This document shows, one piece after another, positions 25,138 to 41,549 of a DNA stretch of 64,000 nt. The translations under genes were made by a program, and so were the position numbers. Positions within the stretch are counted from its first letter, which is position 1. Every line of letters starts with the position of its first letter. Source of the DNA: Streptomyces europaeiscabiei (lineage in GTDB: Bacteria; Actinomycetota; Actinomycetes; Streptomycetales; Streptomycetaceae); NCBI RefSeq assembly GCF_036346855.1, contig NZ_CP107841.1:372001-436000 (forward strand), in the 5' to 3' direction. A model generated the notes under the pieces. The model was not told the origin of the DNA, ran no database searches, and saw only the letters and a list, made by a program, of their open reading frames with translations.

Positions 25138-27663
25138 CTAGGCCACCCGGACGCCCACGAGGCAGGTGTCGTCGTCCGTGTCGGACTTGCTGTGGGTGAG
25201 CAGGCGGTCCAACTGCTGGTCGAGCGTGCTCGGGACCGTGCGCGCGGCCGTCAGCAGCTGGGCCAGTGACTCCTCCACGGACCGGTCACGGCGTTCGATC
25301 AGGCCGTCCGTGTACATCAGCAGGGTGTCTTCGACGGCCAGTTGCACCTCGTGCTCCTCGTACACGGCCTCGGGCAGGGCGCCGAGCAGCAGCCCCTTGA
25401 CCAGGGGCAGCGGCGTCGCTTCGCCGGCGCGTACCAGGACGGGCGGCAGATGGCCCGCCCTGGCCCAGCGCAGGGTGTGGCGGTCGGGGTCGTACAGGCC
25501 GCAGACCGCCGTGGCGGTGACGGCTCCGGTCAGATGGTGGGCCACCATGTTGAGCCAGGACAGCAGCTGCCCCGGGCCGGCCCCGGTCACGGCGAGACCG
25601 CGCAGGGCGTTGCGCAAAACGACCATGCTGGTGGCCGCCTCGATGCCGTGTCCGGCGACGTCTCCCACGCACAGCAGCACCAGCCCGGACGGCAGCACGA
25701 CCGCGTCGTACCAGTCGCCGCCCACCAGGTGCTGGGTCTCCGCGGGCCGGTAGCGCACGGCCACGCGCAGCCCGGGGGCCTCCAGCGGGGCCTGCGCCGG
25801 GGGCATGATCGCGTGCTGGAGCTGGAGGGTGAGCCGGTTGCGTTCGCTCGCCTGCTGCTCGGAGTGGGCGAGCTGGTCGCGGGTGGCGGCGAGGGCGACC
25901 TCCGTCCAGTGGTGGGCGGAGATGTCCTGATAGGCGCCCCGGACCACGAACAGCCGGCCGTCGGAGTCGAGGACCGGCTCGGCAACCACGCGGATGTGCC
26001 GGGTCACGCCGTCGGGCCGCTGGAGCCGGAAGGCCGCGGACGCGGGGCGGCGGTGGTGCAGCAGGGTGCGCAGGAACCTGCCGATGGCGACGGCGTCGTC
26101 GGGGTGGGCGTGGGCGGGCAGGTCCTCCAGCGGGACCGGGCCGCTGACGGAGGGCTTGCCGTAGAGACTGTAGAGCTGGCCGTTCCAGGTGATCTCGCCG
26201 GTGAGGAGGTTCTCCTCGAAACCGCCGATGCGGCCGAGTCTCTGGGCGTGCTGCAGCAGGCTCGCCAGCCGGGCGGTCTCGTCCTCTATGCGCCAGATGA
26301 GCAGGACGCTGCCACCGTGCCGGCTGATGTTGATGTCGGCGACCGCCGCCAGCGGGACGTCCTCCAGCAGGGCGGTGAGCCGCATGCGCCGGGCACGGAA
26401 CGGCTCACCGGTGGCGTAGACACGTTCGACCTGCTCGAACAGCTCGCCCTCGCCTGCGGCCATCGGATACGTCTCCAGGAGCAGGGCTCCGTTGACGACG
26501 CCTCGCGGCCGGCCCACCGGGTCGAGGAAGCGGCTGTTGACGTGCTGGATGCGGAAGTCGACGAGCTCCCCGGTGGCGTCCAGGTGCGGGTGGAGCACCA
26601 GGGCGGGGTCGTGCAGGCCGTCGGCCAGGTCCATCAGTTCGGCGACGTCGGGCAGGATCCCGGGACGCGCATCCCCGTCGGGGTGGTGCGGGGCGTAGGT
26701 CTCCATCGTGTGGGCGCACAGTTCGGCCAGTGCCTCGACCTGACGGACGATCTGCGGGGGCTGGGCTGCCAGCGGGGTGGGCCAGACGATTTCCAGCACG
26801 CCGTGGATGCGGCCGCCGGTGCCCGCGGGGAGGGCGACCCGGCCGCCGTCGGGGTGCTGGTGCCGGCCGATGGAGGGCAGGCCGGTCTCCGACAGACAGC
26901 CGATCCACCGACCCGTTCGCTCGCCGAGCCCGTGGCGGGCCACCGTCACCACGCCCGGCGGCACGTACCGCCAGCGTGCCGCCTCCGCGGCCGAGAATCC
27001 GGCGCTGCCCGCCAGGGTGAGGGAGCCGTCGGCACCCAGCGCCCAGATGGCCACCGCTTCCGCGCCGAGCGGCGTCAGAGCGTGTTCCAGCAGGGAGTCG
27101 GCCACGGCCTGGGCGTCGTGGGCGGCCAGCGCGCCACTCTCGGCGGTCCGCAGCCGTACGGCCATGGAGCCGCCCCCCGACGAGTCGTCGGCGTCGTCGC
27201 GGCCCGCCGTGAGCGCCAGGAAGGCGGTCGTCGCTTCGGAGAGCCGGTCGCGCGCGGCTTGGTTGATGACATCGACGGCGAATTCGAGGGGTGTCACGCC
27301 CGCTTGTTCGGTCAGCTCGGCCAACTGCCGTGCCGCCTGCGACGGCCCGCACCCGAGCCGCTCGACAAGGATGCCCTTGGCCAGCTCGATCAGGGCACGC
27401 CCGTCCGCTTCCGCATGGGCCGCCTGCACCTCGCTGCGCAGTCGCTTCACGGTCGCCGCGAGTCGGCCGACGGGGGAAGGCTGCTCCTTCCCGCCTTCTT
27501 CCGGCGGGCCGGCCGCGGCCGGCCCGCCGCCCGGGGCGGCGGACATCGTGTCGGGTGGGTCGTCGGAATGCAGGCCGTTGTCCGCCGTCGGGTCGTCGAC
27601 GGGCGACTCGTCCGTCGGCGCGCCAGCGTCCTGCGGCCCGTCCGGTTGGTGGGCGTTGCTCAC
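25138..27663 (-). CDS. SpoIIE-family protein phosphatase with ANTAR/GAF/PAS domains
   Basis: An 841-residue sensor phosphatase. After a disordered acidic start (to about 100) comes an ANTAR-like helical segment (ALIELAKGILVERLGCGPSQ). A GAF-like domain (about 180-340) is followed by two PAS-type domains (about 360-620; the second includes GGFEENLLTGEITWNGQLY) and the SpoIIE/PP2C domain (about 650-840). The latter has metal-binding Asp residues in VGGDWYDAVVLPSGLVLLCV, GDVAGHGIEA, LLMYTDGLIERRD and DDDTCLVGVRV. It should dephosphorylate an STAS antagonist. GTG 27663 was preferred; an in-frame ATG 27816 would overlap the kinase gene upstream. Confidence 0.9.
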   Translation of the reverse strand: MSNAHQPDGPQDAGAPTDESPVDDPTADNGLHSDDPPDTMSAAPGGGPAAAGPPEEGGKEQPSPVGRLAATVKRLRSEVQAAHAEADGRALIELAKGILVERLGCGPSQAARQLAELTEQAGVTPLEFAVDVINQAARDRLSEATTAFLALTAGRDDADDSSGGGSMAVRLRTAESGALAAHDAQAVADSLLEHALTPLGAEAVAIWALGADGSLTLAGSAGFSAAEAARWRYVPPGVVTVARHGLGERTGRWIGCLSETGLPSIGRHQHPDGGRVALPAGTGGRIHGVLEIVWPTPLAAQPPQIVRQVEALAELCAHTMETYAPHHPDGDARPGILPDVAELMDLADGLHDPALVLHPHLDATGELVDFRIQHVNSRFLDPVGRPRGVVNGALLLETYPMAAGEGELFEQVERVYATGEPFRARRMRLTALLEDVPLAAVADINISRHGGSVLLIWRIEDETARLASLLQHAQRLGRIGGFEENLLTGEITWNGQLYSLYGKPSVSGPVPLEDLPAHAHPDDAVAIGRFLRTLLHHRRPASAAFRLQRPDGVTRHIRVVAEPVLDSDGRLFVVRGAYQDISAHHWTEVALAATRDQLAHSEQQASERNRLTLQLQHAIMPPAQAPLEAPGLRVAVRYRPAETQHLVGGDWYDAVVLPSGLVLLCVGDVAGHGIEAATSMVVLRNALRGLAVTGAGPGQLLSWLNMVAHHLTGAVTATAVCGLYDPDRHTLRWARAGHLPPVLVRAGEATPLPLVKGLLLGALPEAVYEEHEVQLAVEDTLLMYTDGLIERRDRSVEESLAQLLTAARTVPSTLDQQLDRLLTHSKSDTDDDTCLVGVRVA

Positions 27664-27739
27664 GTTCGACCTGTTCCTCGGCTCGGGTGTCCGGGGACAC
27701 CACGCGGTGGGCTGGTACGCGGGGCGGCGTGGCTCCCCG

Positions 27740-32005
<4,266 letters not shown>

Positions 32006-32816
32006 GCGCACCCTCGTTCCGCTCCCCAAGAGCCCTCGCGCCGAGGACTCGGAACCCGCGCCGGGCCGTGGAAGGCCCGCTCACCGACCGCGTTTCCGCA
32101 GTTCACGGATCAGCCTGATGAGAAAATCCGGTGAAGGTTAACTCAGTTGCCGTCCGACAACCAAAGCCTGATACAGAGATCCCGACCCCTCCGAAAAGAT
32201 ACCGCCCGGGGCGGAATGCACGGCCTGTCGCGGGGCACTCGGCAGGGTTGGGCACGGCACTCCCGCAGCACCCCGAGGACATACAGGCCCAAGGGCGAAA
32301 GCCCAGGCGGCCGGGACGCGATCCGGATGCCGCTCCGGCGCCCGACCGCCCGGCTGAACTCGTCACACCCGGCGCACGGTTCGGCGGTCGCGGGCGGGCG
32401 TCCTTCGAGGATCGGCGGACGGGCCGCCGCTTTGGCCTCGACCGGCGCCCGACAACCGAGTGCCGCGATGCCTCACCCCCGGGAGCTGGATGGAAAAGCG
32501 CTCGACTGTACGACGCGAATGGAATTCGACACTGCCGGCATTCCGCTCCCGCTGACCCGCTTCACCACTTTTTTCTTGCATACGATGCTGATCCTTACAG
32601 GCGTTCCCAGGCCATTTCGGGCACGTGCACGCCGGCCACTCACCCTGCGGCTCCCTCTCGACCCGTCGGCAGGTACCTGCCAGAAGACGGCTCACCCGGG
32701 TGCATCCACCAGAACCCCAAAAAAACTTGGCCGCCGATGTCGAGAACCCGCGCCCGGCTCCGTCCCCGCCGTGAACGCGACCACAATGGGCCGCATCAGC
32801 ACCAAGGAGAACGACC
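32006..32816. other. Divergent intergenic region (811 bp)
   Basis: There is no convincing gene between the kinase and the YciI gene. It includes a less GC-rich tract (about 32130-32200 and 32555-32600) likely to carry the divergent promoters. I could not assign promoter elements with confidence. Confidence 0.5.
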
Positions 32817-33224
32817 ATGGCCAAGTACCTGTTGCTCAAGCACTACCGCGGCGCACCGGCCGCAGTGAACGACGTACCCATGGACCGGTGGACGCCGGAG
32901 GAGATCTCGGCCCACATGCAGTACATGCAGGACTTCGCGGACCGGCTGGAGAAGACCGGCGAGTTCGTCGACGGTCAGGCGCTCGCCCCCGAGGGGACGT
33001 TCGTCCGCTACGACGGCCAGGGACGCCCGCCGGTCACCGACGGCCCGTTCGCCGAGACGAAGGACCTGATCGCCGGCTGGATGGTGATCGACGTCGACAG
33101 CTACGAGCGTGCCGTCGCGCTGGCCGGAGAGCTGTCGGCGGCCCCCGGGGCGGGCGGGAAGCCGATCCATGAGTGGCTGGAACTGCGCCCGTTCCTGACC
33201 GCGCCGCCCACCATCACGGAGTGA
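32817..33224 (+). CDS. YciI-family (DGPF) protein
   Basis: A 135-residue dimeric alpha/beta-barrel protein of the YciI/DGPF type. It reads KYLLLKHYRGAPAAVN, YMQDFADRLEKTGEFVDGQA, VTDGPFAETKDLIAGWMVID (the DGPF motif) and GKPIHEWLELRPF. A good AAGGAG box lies 8 nt upstream of the ATG. It overlaps the sigma-factor gene by 4 nt (GTGA). This pairing is the known hallmark of ECF42-type sigma factors, where DGPF proteins are encoded beside the sigma factor; their biochemical role is unsettled. Confidence 0.92.
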   Translation: MAKYLLLKHYRGAPAAVNDVPMDRWTPEEISAHMQYMQDFADRLEKTGEFVDGQALAPEGTFVRYDGQGRPPVTDGPFAETKDLIAGWMVIDVDSYERAVALAGELSAAPGAGGKPIHEWLELRPFLTAPPTITE

Positions 33225-34378
33225 CCTCACCGATGAACGAGGCCCTGCTCCGGAGCCTCACACCGAGCGTGCTCGCCGTCCTCGTCCGCCGCGGAGCCGA
33301 CTTCGCGGCGGCCGAGGACGCCGTACAGGAGGCGCTGATCGAGGCGGTCCGCGTGTGGCCCGCCGACCCGCCACGGGACGCCAAGGGCTGGCTGGTCACC
33401 GTGGCCTGGCGCAAGTTCCTCGACGCGACCCGCGCGGACGCCGCCCGCCGCCGGCGTGAGGGCCTCGTCGACGAGGAGCCGACGCCCGGCCCCGCCCCCG
33501 GGGTGGACGACACCCTTCAGCTCTACTTCCTGTGCGCCCACCCGTCGTTGACACCGTCCTCCGCGGTCGCGCTCACCTTGCGCGCCGTCGGCGGGCTGAC
33601 CACCCGCCAGATCGCCCAGGCCTATCTGGTGCCCGAGGCGACCATGGCGCAGCGCATCAGCCGGGCCAAGCGCACCGTCTCCGGAATACGCTTCGACCAG
33701 CCCGGCGACGTCGCCACCGTGTTGCGCGTCCTCTACCTGGTCTTCAACGAGGGCTACTCCGGCGACGTCGACCTCGCCGCCGAGGCCATCCGGCTCACCC
33801 GGCAGCTCGCGGCCGCGATCGACCACCCCGAGGTGGCAGGGCTGCTCGCCCTCATGCTGCTCCACCACGCCCGGCGCGCCGCCCGGACCACGCCCGACGG
33901 CAGCCTGGTGCCGCTCGCCGAGCAGGACCGCGGCCGGTGGGACACGAAGTCGATCGTCGAGGGCGTCGAGATCCTGCAGGCGGCCCTCGCCCGGGACCGG
34001 CTGGGCGAGTTCCAGGCCCAGGCCGCCGTCGCGGCACTCCACGCCGACGCACGCACAGCCGAGGAGACCGACTGGGTGCAGATCGTCGAGTGGTACGACG
34101 AGCTCGCGCGCCTGACCGACAGCCCGGTCGTCCGGCTGAACCGCGCCGTGGCCGTGGGTGAGGCAGACGGACCACGCGCCGGCCTGGCGGCGCTCGCGGC
34201 ACTGGACGACTCACTGCCGCGTCACACAGCGGTGGCGGCGTACCTCCACGAGCGCGACGGCGACCTGGCGAGGGCCGCTCAGCTGTATGCCGAGGCGGCC
34301 CGGAAGGCACCCAACCTCGCCGAGCGTGACCACCTGACGCGCCAGGCCGCCCGGCTCAACGTCGGCCGACATGACTGA
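33221..34378 (+). CDS. ECF42-type RNA polymerase sigma factor
   Basis: A 385-residue ECF sigma factor, much longer than a plain ECF. Region 2 has RRGADFAAAEDAVQEALIEA. Region 4 has LTTRQIAQAYLVPEATMAQR then ISRAKRTVSGIRF. The C-terminal about 200 residues form TPR-like helices (VLRVLYLVFNEGYSGDVDLA, ending in YAEAARKAPNLAERDHL), the ECF42 extension that substitutes for an anti-sigma factor. GTG 33221 overlaps the YciI stop codon; ATG 33233 is an alternative. It probably controls YciI-type genes, including its own operon. Confidence 0.93.
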   Translation: MTSPMNEALLRSLTPSVLAVLVRRGADFAAAEDAVQEALIEAVRVWPADPPRDAKGWLVTVAWRKFLDATRADAARRRREGLVDEEPTPGPAPGVDDTLQLYFLCAHPSLTPSSAVALTLRAVGGLTTRQIAQAYLVPEATMAQRISRAKRTVSGIRFDQPGDVATVLRVLYLVFNEGYSGDVDLAAEAIRLTRQLAAAIDHPEVAGLLALMLLHHARRAARTTPDGSLVPLAEQDRGRWDTKSIVEGVEILQAALARDRLGEFQAQAAVAALHADARTAEETDWVQIVEWYDELARLTDSPVVRLNRAVAVGEADGPRAGLAALAALDDSLPRHTAVAAYLHERDGDLARAAQLYAEAARKAPNLAERDHLTRQAARLNVGRHD

Positions 34379-34588
34379 CGGATCGCGCTCTGCCTCGGCC
34401 GCAGCACATCGGCGCGGCCCTGCAGCGGCAGCGGCGCCTCACGCTGCGCAGTAGCCACCTCTGCGCCGCGTGAGCGACGGACTTCGACACAGGCGCAATA
34501 TGCCCGAAATATTACAAGAAGGGATACTTGAACCATCGCGGCGACGCACGACCGGCGTCCCCATCGACCATGAACAGGCAGGTCGGCC

Positions 34589-34987
34589 ATGTCGAAGAAA
34601 TCACGTTCGTCCGAGCCACCGCACGGAAAGGGCCCGAGCCGTCACGAGGGCACCGAACAACACGGCTGGTCGCCCGATGTGGACGAGACACACCAGCAGG
34701 ACAATCCGAGCGCCCACCGCTCCTTCCGTGCGGCCGAGCACGCCGAGGAACGGGGCCGGGGCCGGACGAAGTCCGCGGAGGAGAAGAAGGCCGTCCCTGG
34801 TGACACGGTGAAGAGCCACGGGGCACGCGGCGAGGAATACGGCGACTCGGACGAGAAGGGCCGACACGACACCGGACGCAGGGGCCGGTCCCAGCGTCCC
34901 AGCGGCACCAGGGACGCTTCCTCCTCGACCGGCGTGGACCCGCAGGACTCACCGCCCTCCCCGCCGTCCGGCCGTCGGCAGGGCTAG
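34589..34987 (+). CDS. Hydrophilic disordered protein (132 aa)
   Basis: Very polar throughout: MSKKSRSSEPPHGKGPSRHE followed by alternating Lys/Arg, Glu/Asp, Gly and Ser residues, with a Pro-rich end. It has no hydrophobic core, so it is probably intrinsically disordered, of the hydrophilin-like kind found near stress regulators. No family was recognised. A hairpin (35009-35025) follows. Confidence 0.6.
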   Translation: MSKKSRSSEPPHGKGPSRHEGTEQHGWSPDVDETHQQDNPSAHRSFRAAEHAEERGRGRTKSAEEKKAVPGDTVKSHGARGEEYGDSDEKGRHDTGRRGRSQRPSGTRDASSSTGVDPQDSPPSPPSGRRQG

Positions 34988-35008
34988 GCCTGGGCTAGGC
35001 CGTTTCTG

Positions 35009-35025
35009 ACGGCTCTTGAAGCCGT
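35009..35025. terminator. Terminator hairpin
   Basis: ACGGCT-CTTGA-AGCCGT, a 6-bp stem with a 5-nt loop, lies 22 bp after the stop of the disordered-protein gene. Confidence 0.6.
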
Positions 35026-35139
35026 TCGTGAGCGGTTACGGACGAGTCCGGTGAGGCAGCAGCGCCTCACGAGTCACCTCGCGCGGCGCCGATCGGCCGG
35101 ATGATCTCCGACCAAGAGCCATCAGAAGCGGCCTGGGGC

Positions 35140-35154
35140 AGCCCTAGGGCTTTT
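35140..35154 (+). terminator. Short palindrome followed by T run
   Basis: AGCCCTAGGGCT is followed by TTT. It lies between the plus-strand 34589 gene and the end of the minus-strand hydrogenase operon, and may serve as a second terminator. Confidence 0.35.
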
Positions 35155-35210
35155 CGGCGCCCGCGAACGGTCGGCTCCTCGCCGCGCGAGGCAGCGAGGC
35201 CCGTGTCGTG

Positions 35211-36293
35211 TCAGCAGATCCGCGGCAGCTGTTCCCCGATCGGCAGATCGACCACCCGTGTTCCCCCCAGTCCGGTGCGGGCCACGACCATGCCGGGATG
35301 CGCCTCGACGGCCTCACCGATGATCACGGAGTCGGCGCCCAGAGGATGGGCTCGCATCGCCTCGAGGACGGCGTCGGCGTGCTCGCGCGGGACGAAGGCC
35401 ACGAGCTTGCCCTCGTTGGCGATGTACATGGGGTCCAGTCCGAGAATGGCGCAGGCATTGGCCACGGCCGACGGCACCGGGACGTCGCGTTCCCGGATCA
35501 CCACCCCTGCCCCGGAGGCCGCTGCGATCTCGTTGAGCGCGGCCGCCAGGCCGCCTCGGGTGGGGTCGCGCAGGACGTGCAGATCAGGGGTGACGGCGAG
35601 CATGGCGTCGACGAGGCCGCCGAGCGCCGCGCAGTCGCTCTTGATCTCCACACCGAATTCCAGGCCCTCGCGCACGCTCATGATCGCGATCCCGTGGACA
35701 CCGATGGCGCCGCTGACGATCACCACGTCGCCCGGGACGACCCGCTGGGGACGCAGGTCCACGCCCGCCGGGACGAGTCCGATGCCCGCCGTGTTGATGA
35801 AGATCCCGTCGCCGTGGCCTGCCTCCACCACCTTGGTGTCGCCGGTGGCCACCTCCACACCGGCGGTGCGCGCGGCCGCACCCAGCGCCTGGGACACCCG
35901 GGTGACCACGTCCAGCTCGACGCCCTCCTCCAGGATGAATCCGCAGGAGAGGTAGGCGGCACGGGCACCGCTCATGGCGAGGTCGTTGACGGTTCCGTTG
36001 ACCGCCAGGTCGCCGATGCTGCCACCGGGGAAGAACAGCGGCCGTACCACGTACGAGTCGGTGGAGAACGCCAGCCGGGCTCCACCCAGCGCGAGGACGG
36101 CGGCATCACCCATCTGGGCCAGCACCTCGCCCCCGAAGGCCGGTGCGAAGATCTGCTGGACCAGTTCGGCGGACAGGACTCCGCCTCCGCCGTGGCCCAT
36201 CACGACACGCGGCCGGTCCCGCACCGGTGCCGGACAGGTCCATGCCTCGATGTCCAGGGCGGCGGGGGCGGTGAGATCGGTGGTGTCAAACAA
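35211..36293 (-). CDS. hypE: Hydrogenase maturation protein HypE
   Basis: A 360-residue AIR-synthase-like enzyme that dehydrates a C-terminal thiocarboxamide to thiocyanate, the cyanide donor for the Fe(CN)2CO group. It contains [60 protein letters not shown] and [20 protein letters not shown]. It ends exactly in PRIC, whose terminal Cys is the carbamoyl acceptor. Start: TTG 36293 overlaps the hypD stop by 8 nt; no better codon precedes the conserved [10 protein letters not shown] segment. Last gene of the hydrogenase operon. Confidence 0.95.
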   Translation of the reverse strand: MFDTTDLTAPAALDIEAWTCPAPVRDRPRVVMGHGGGGVLSAELVQQIFAPAFGGEVLAQMGDAAVLALGGARLAFSTDSYVVRPLFFPGGSIGDLAVNGTVNDLAMSGARAAYLSCGFILEEGVELDVVTRVSQALGAAARTAGVEVATGDTKVVEAGHGDGIFINTAGIGLVPAGVDLRPQRVVPGDVVIVSGAIGVHGIAIMSVREGLEFGVEIKSDCAALGGLVDAMLAVTPDLHVLRDPTRGGLAAALNEIAAASGAGVVIRERDVPVPSAVANACAILGLDPMYIANEGKLVAFVPREHADAVLEAMRAHPLGADSVIIGEAVEAHPGMVVARTGLGGTRVVDLPIGEQLPRIC

Positions 36294-37416
36294 CGGGGCT
36301 CGCCTCCCGGACCGTCGTGGTGGTGGGCAGGTCCAGGCGCCGGTAGAGGTAGTACGCCGCGCAGGCGCCCTCGCTGGAGACCATCGTGGCCCCCAGCGGC
36401 GTACGAGGGGTGCACAGGGTGCCGAAGGCCTCGCACTCGTGCGGCTTGAGCAGCCCCTGCAGGACCTCTCCGCTACGGCACTCGGCGGGTTCGGCGGTCC
36501 GGATCCCGCCGACCGCGAAGCGGTGCTCGGCATCGTGGTCGCGGTACTTCGACGCCAGCCGCCACCCGCTGCCGGGGATCACCCCGATACCGCGCCATGC
36601 GCGGTCGGTGACCTCGAAGACGTCCTCCAGCATGGCTCGTGCGGCGGGGTTGCCCTCCGGGCGGACGGCGCGGGCGTAGGCGTTGTCGACGGTGTGCTCG
36701 CCGCGTTCCAGCTGGTGGACGGCCCGGCGTACGCCTTCGAGGATGTCCAGTGGCTCGAAGCCGGTCACGACGATCGGCACGCGGAAACGCTCCGCGAGTC
36801 CCGGGTACTCCCCCACTCCCATCACGCTGCAGACGTGCCCCGCCGCGAGAAAGCCCTGAACACGGCACTTCGGCGAGGACATGATCGCCTCGATGGCCGG
36901 GGGCACGCGGACGTGGGACACGAGCATGCTGAAGTTCTTGATGCCCAGCTTCCGGGCCTGATGGACCGTCATGGCGTTGGGGGGTGCCGTCGTCTCGAAG
37001 CCGATGCCGAAGAACACCACCTCACGGTCCGGGTTCTGCTGCGCGATCCGCAGCGCGTCGAGCGGCGAGTAGACGACACGCACGTCACCGCCTTCCCCAC
37101 GGACCTGGAACAGGTCCCGGCCGGTGCCCGGCACACGCAGCATGTCTCCGAAGGAGCAGAAGATCACCTCCGGCCGCGAGGCGATCTCCAGCGCCTTGTC
37201 GATCACCTCTAGCGGGGTCACGCACACCGGGCAGCCCGGCCCGTGGATCAACTCGACCTGATCCGGCAGGAGTTGGTCGATGCCGTGCCGGATGATGCTG
37301 TGCGTCTGCCCTCCGCACACCTCCATCAGCGCCCACGGCCTGGTCACCGTGGCGTGGATGTCGTCGAGGAGCCGACGCGCCAGCTCGGGGTCCTGGAACT
37401 CGTCGATGTACTTCAC
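36286..37416 (-). CDS. hypD: Hydrogenase maturation protein HypD
   Basis: A 376-residue scaffold enzyme that, with HypC, carries the Fe(CN)2CO unit and a [4Fe-4S] cluster. Conserved Cys motifs are visible: [60 protein letters not shown] and cluster-ligand Cys in [20 protein letters not shown] and [14 protein letters not shown] 37416 overlaps the hypC stop in GTGA. Length and motifs are normal for the family. Confidence 0.95.
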   Translation of the reverse strand: MKYIDEFQDPELARRLLDDIHATVTRPWALMEVCGGQTHSIIRHGIDQLLPDQVELIHGPGCPVCVTPLEVIDKALEIASRPEVIFCSFGDMLRVPGTGRDLFQVRGEGGDVRVVYSPLDALRIAQQNPDREVVFFGIGFETTAPPNAMTVHQARKLGIKNFSMLVSHVRVPPAIEAIMSSPKCRVQGFLAAGHVCSVMGVGEYPGLAERFRVPIVVTGFEPLDILEGVRRAVHQLERGEHTVDNAYARAVRPEGNPAARAMLEDVFEVTDRAWRGIGVIPGSGWRLASKYRDHDAEHRFAVGGIRTAEPAECRSGEVLQGLLKPHECEAFGTLCTPRTPLGATMVSSEGACAAYYLYRRLDLPTTTTVREASPVV

Positions 37417-37718
37417 TGGTTGCGCACCTCTTCCGCCGGGTCCACGCCCGCCTCCACCGCCGCCATCTCCCAGGGGTCGCCGAACTCCTCCTGCAACATG
37501 CCGAGTTCGGCGAAAAGTTCGAGCGTCTGGCGCGCCGATTCCTCGTCCAGCCGTTGCAGGGCGAACCCGACGTGGACGATGGCGTACTCGCCGACCTGAA
37601 GGTCGGGCAGATACTCCAGACACACCTCCTTGACGACACCGCCGAAGTCGACGGTGGCCATCCGGGTGCCGTCCCGTTCCTCGATGTCCAGCACTCTGCC
37701 GGGTACCGCCAGGCACAT
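37413..37718 (-). CDS. hypC: Hydrogenase maturation chaperone HypC
   Basis: A 101-residue HypC/HybG-family chaperone. The N-terminal [10 protein letters not shown] carries the essential Cys2 that binds the iron unit. The beta-barrel follows ([40 protein letters not shown]). The C-terminus is about 20 residues longer than the shortest homologues and acidic. It delivers Fe(CN)2CO from HypD to the large subunit precursor. Confidence 0.95.
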   Translation of the reverse strand: MCLAVPGRVLDIEERDGTRMATVDFGGVVKEVCLEYLPDLQVGEYAIVHVGFALQRLDEESARQTLELFAELGMLQEEFGDPWEMAAVEAGVDPAEEVRNQ

Positions 37719-37749
37719 GAGCCTCTCCTCGCTGTGGGTCGCGCGTCGC

Positions 37750-40133
<2,384 letters not shown>

Positions 40134-40137
<4 letters not shown>

Positions 40138-40889
40138 GGGTGGGCGCGGGCCATGGCACCGGTGGCCTCCGGGTGCGCGTGCGTGTGACCGTGGTGGTGC
40201 GGCTGCCGGGCCATGACCGGCGAGTGGACGAGTGCGCCGTCCACGGCCGCCATCGCCCTGTCGAGCAGCGCGCCGACTCCCCGCCCCCGGCGTGCCGAGG
40301 TCATGACCACCTCGACTCCCGGGTTGACCTGCTGCACGTTCGCGCGGAACGCGACCTCGTCGAATTCGACGGCCTCCGCGAGGTCGGTCTTGGTGACCAC
40401 GACCAGCTGGGCCAGGCCGAACGCGGTGGGGTACTTGAGCGGCTTGTCCTCGCCCTCCGTCACGGAGGCGAGCGTGACCCTCAGCGTCTCCCCCAGGTCG
40501 TAGGAGGCAGGGCAGACGAGGTTGCCGACGTTCTCCACGAACAGCAGCCGGGTGTCGTCGGGCAGCCACCCGTCGAGGTGCCCGGCGAGCATTCCGGCCT
40601 CCAGATGGCACAGTCCGTCGGTGAGCACCTGCTTGACCGGGACGCCCGAACGCGCCAGGCGGACCGCGTCGTTCTCGGTGGCGAGATCGGCGCTGAGCGC
40701 CGCCACGGGAACGGACCGCTCGCGTGCCCGCAGCAGTTCCTGTTCCAGCAGCGCGGTCTTGCCGCTGCCCGGACTGGACAGCAGGTTGACGACCGCGGTG
40801 CCTCGGGCCGTGAGGGCGGCGCGCAGTTCATGGGCGCTCGCGTCGTTCTTCGCGAGTACGGCTTGGCGCAGGTCGGCGACACGGCACAT
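40134..40889 (-). CDS. hypB: Hydrogenase nickel-insertion GTPase HypB
   Basis: A 251-residue SIMIBI GTPase. Motifs include NLLSSPGSGKTALLEQEL (P-loop), ALSADLATENDAVRL, LLFVENVGNLVCPASYDLGE, and VVVTKTDLAEAVEFD (base specificity). The metal-site Cys and His are in GLCHLEAGMLAGHLDGW. Unlike many homologues, the His-rich nickel store is at the C-terminus (RQPHHHGHTHAHPEATGAMA) rather than near the N-terminus. It acts with HypA to load nickel. Start ATG 40889 is 3 nt downstream of the hypA stop. Confidence 0.95.
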
Positions 40890-40892
40890 GGT

Positions 40893-41291
40893 TCAGCGCT
40901 CCTCGGAGATCGGTTCGCGGTTGGGCACGTGCGCGGGGCCGCCGTCCTCCCAGCGCACGTCGACGATCTGCAGTTCCCGGCCCGCGAGCAGGTCGGTACG
41001 CGTCCCGCCGCACGCGGGGCAGGTCAGCCGGGGCGGCATGCCGACGGCCCATTCGTGTGCGCAGGGAGTGCAGCGGGCCCGCCCCGGCACCGCTTCGGTG
41101 ACCAGTTCGGCGCCCTCCAGCAGGGTTCCGGCGCAGGCCAGTTCGAAGCTGAAGGCGAGCGCATCGGGTACGACACCGGCCAGTTCACCCACCTGGAGCC
41201 GTACCGAACGCACCGCCGTGACGTCCCCGGCCCGCTCGGCGGCCTCCACGACCTGGTCGACGACGGCCAGCGCGACGGACATCTCGTGCAT
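40893..41291 (-). CDS. hypA: Hydrogenase nickel chaperone HypA
   Basis: A 132-residue HypA/HybF protein. The N-terminal MHEMSVALAVVDQVVEAAER includes His2, the nickel ligand. VRLQVGELAGVVPDALAFSF is typical of the family. Zinc is held by CTPC and CPAC (ARCTPCAHEWAVGMPPRLTC, then PACGG). The C-terminal about 20 residues are less conserved. It is the first hyp gene, separated from the small gene upstream by 142 nt, so an internal promoter may exist there. Confidence 0.93.
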   Translation of the reverse strand: MHEMSVALAVVDQVVEAAERAGDVTAVRSVRLQVGELAGVVPDALAFSFELACAGTLLEGAELVTEAVPGRARCTPCAHEWAVGMPPRLTCPACGGTRTDLLAGRELQIVDVRWEDGGPAHVPNREPISEER

Positions 41292-41433
41292 GGGTCCTCG
41301 TCCTTCCGCCGACCGCTCCCGCCGGGGTTCATTACAGGCCTGCACACCCGGGTCGCAGGGCCCGGCACGCCGTCACGGGGCGGCAGGTACGCCGTTCGAC
41401 GCAACCGCACGGTGCACGGGGTGGCGCCCCGGT

Positions 41434-41538
41434 TCACATCCGTCGGATCCGCAGATAGCGCCTGACATCCGGCAGCACCTCTGCGGCGATGGCGACCATG
41501 GCGGCAAGGGCCGCTCCACCGATGACGATCTTCTTCAT
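41434..41538 (-). CDS. Small conserved hydrophobic peptide (34 aa, DUF6893-like)
   Basis: The product starts MKKIVIGGAALAAMVAIAAE and ends VLPDVRRYLRIRRM: one short hydrophobic helix followed by a basic tail, as in a single-span or peripheral membrane peptide. A strong GAGGAGAT ribosome-binding site lies directly upstream. I recognise very similar peptides in other Streptomyces, annotated as DUF6893. Its position between the hydrogenase protease and hypA suggests a link to the enzyme, perhaps as a membrane tether. Function unknown. Confidence 0.8.
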   Translation of the reverse strand: MKKIVIGGAALAAMVAIAAEVLPDVRRYLRIRRM

Positions 41539-41549
41539 CCCGTATCTCC

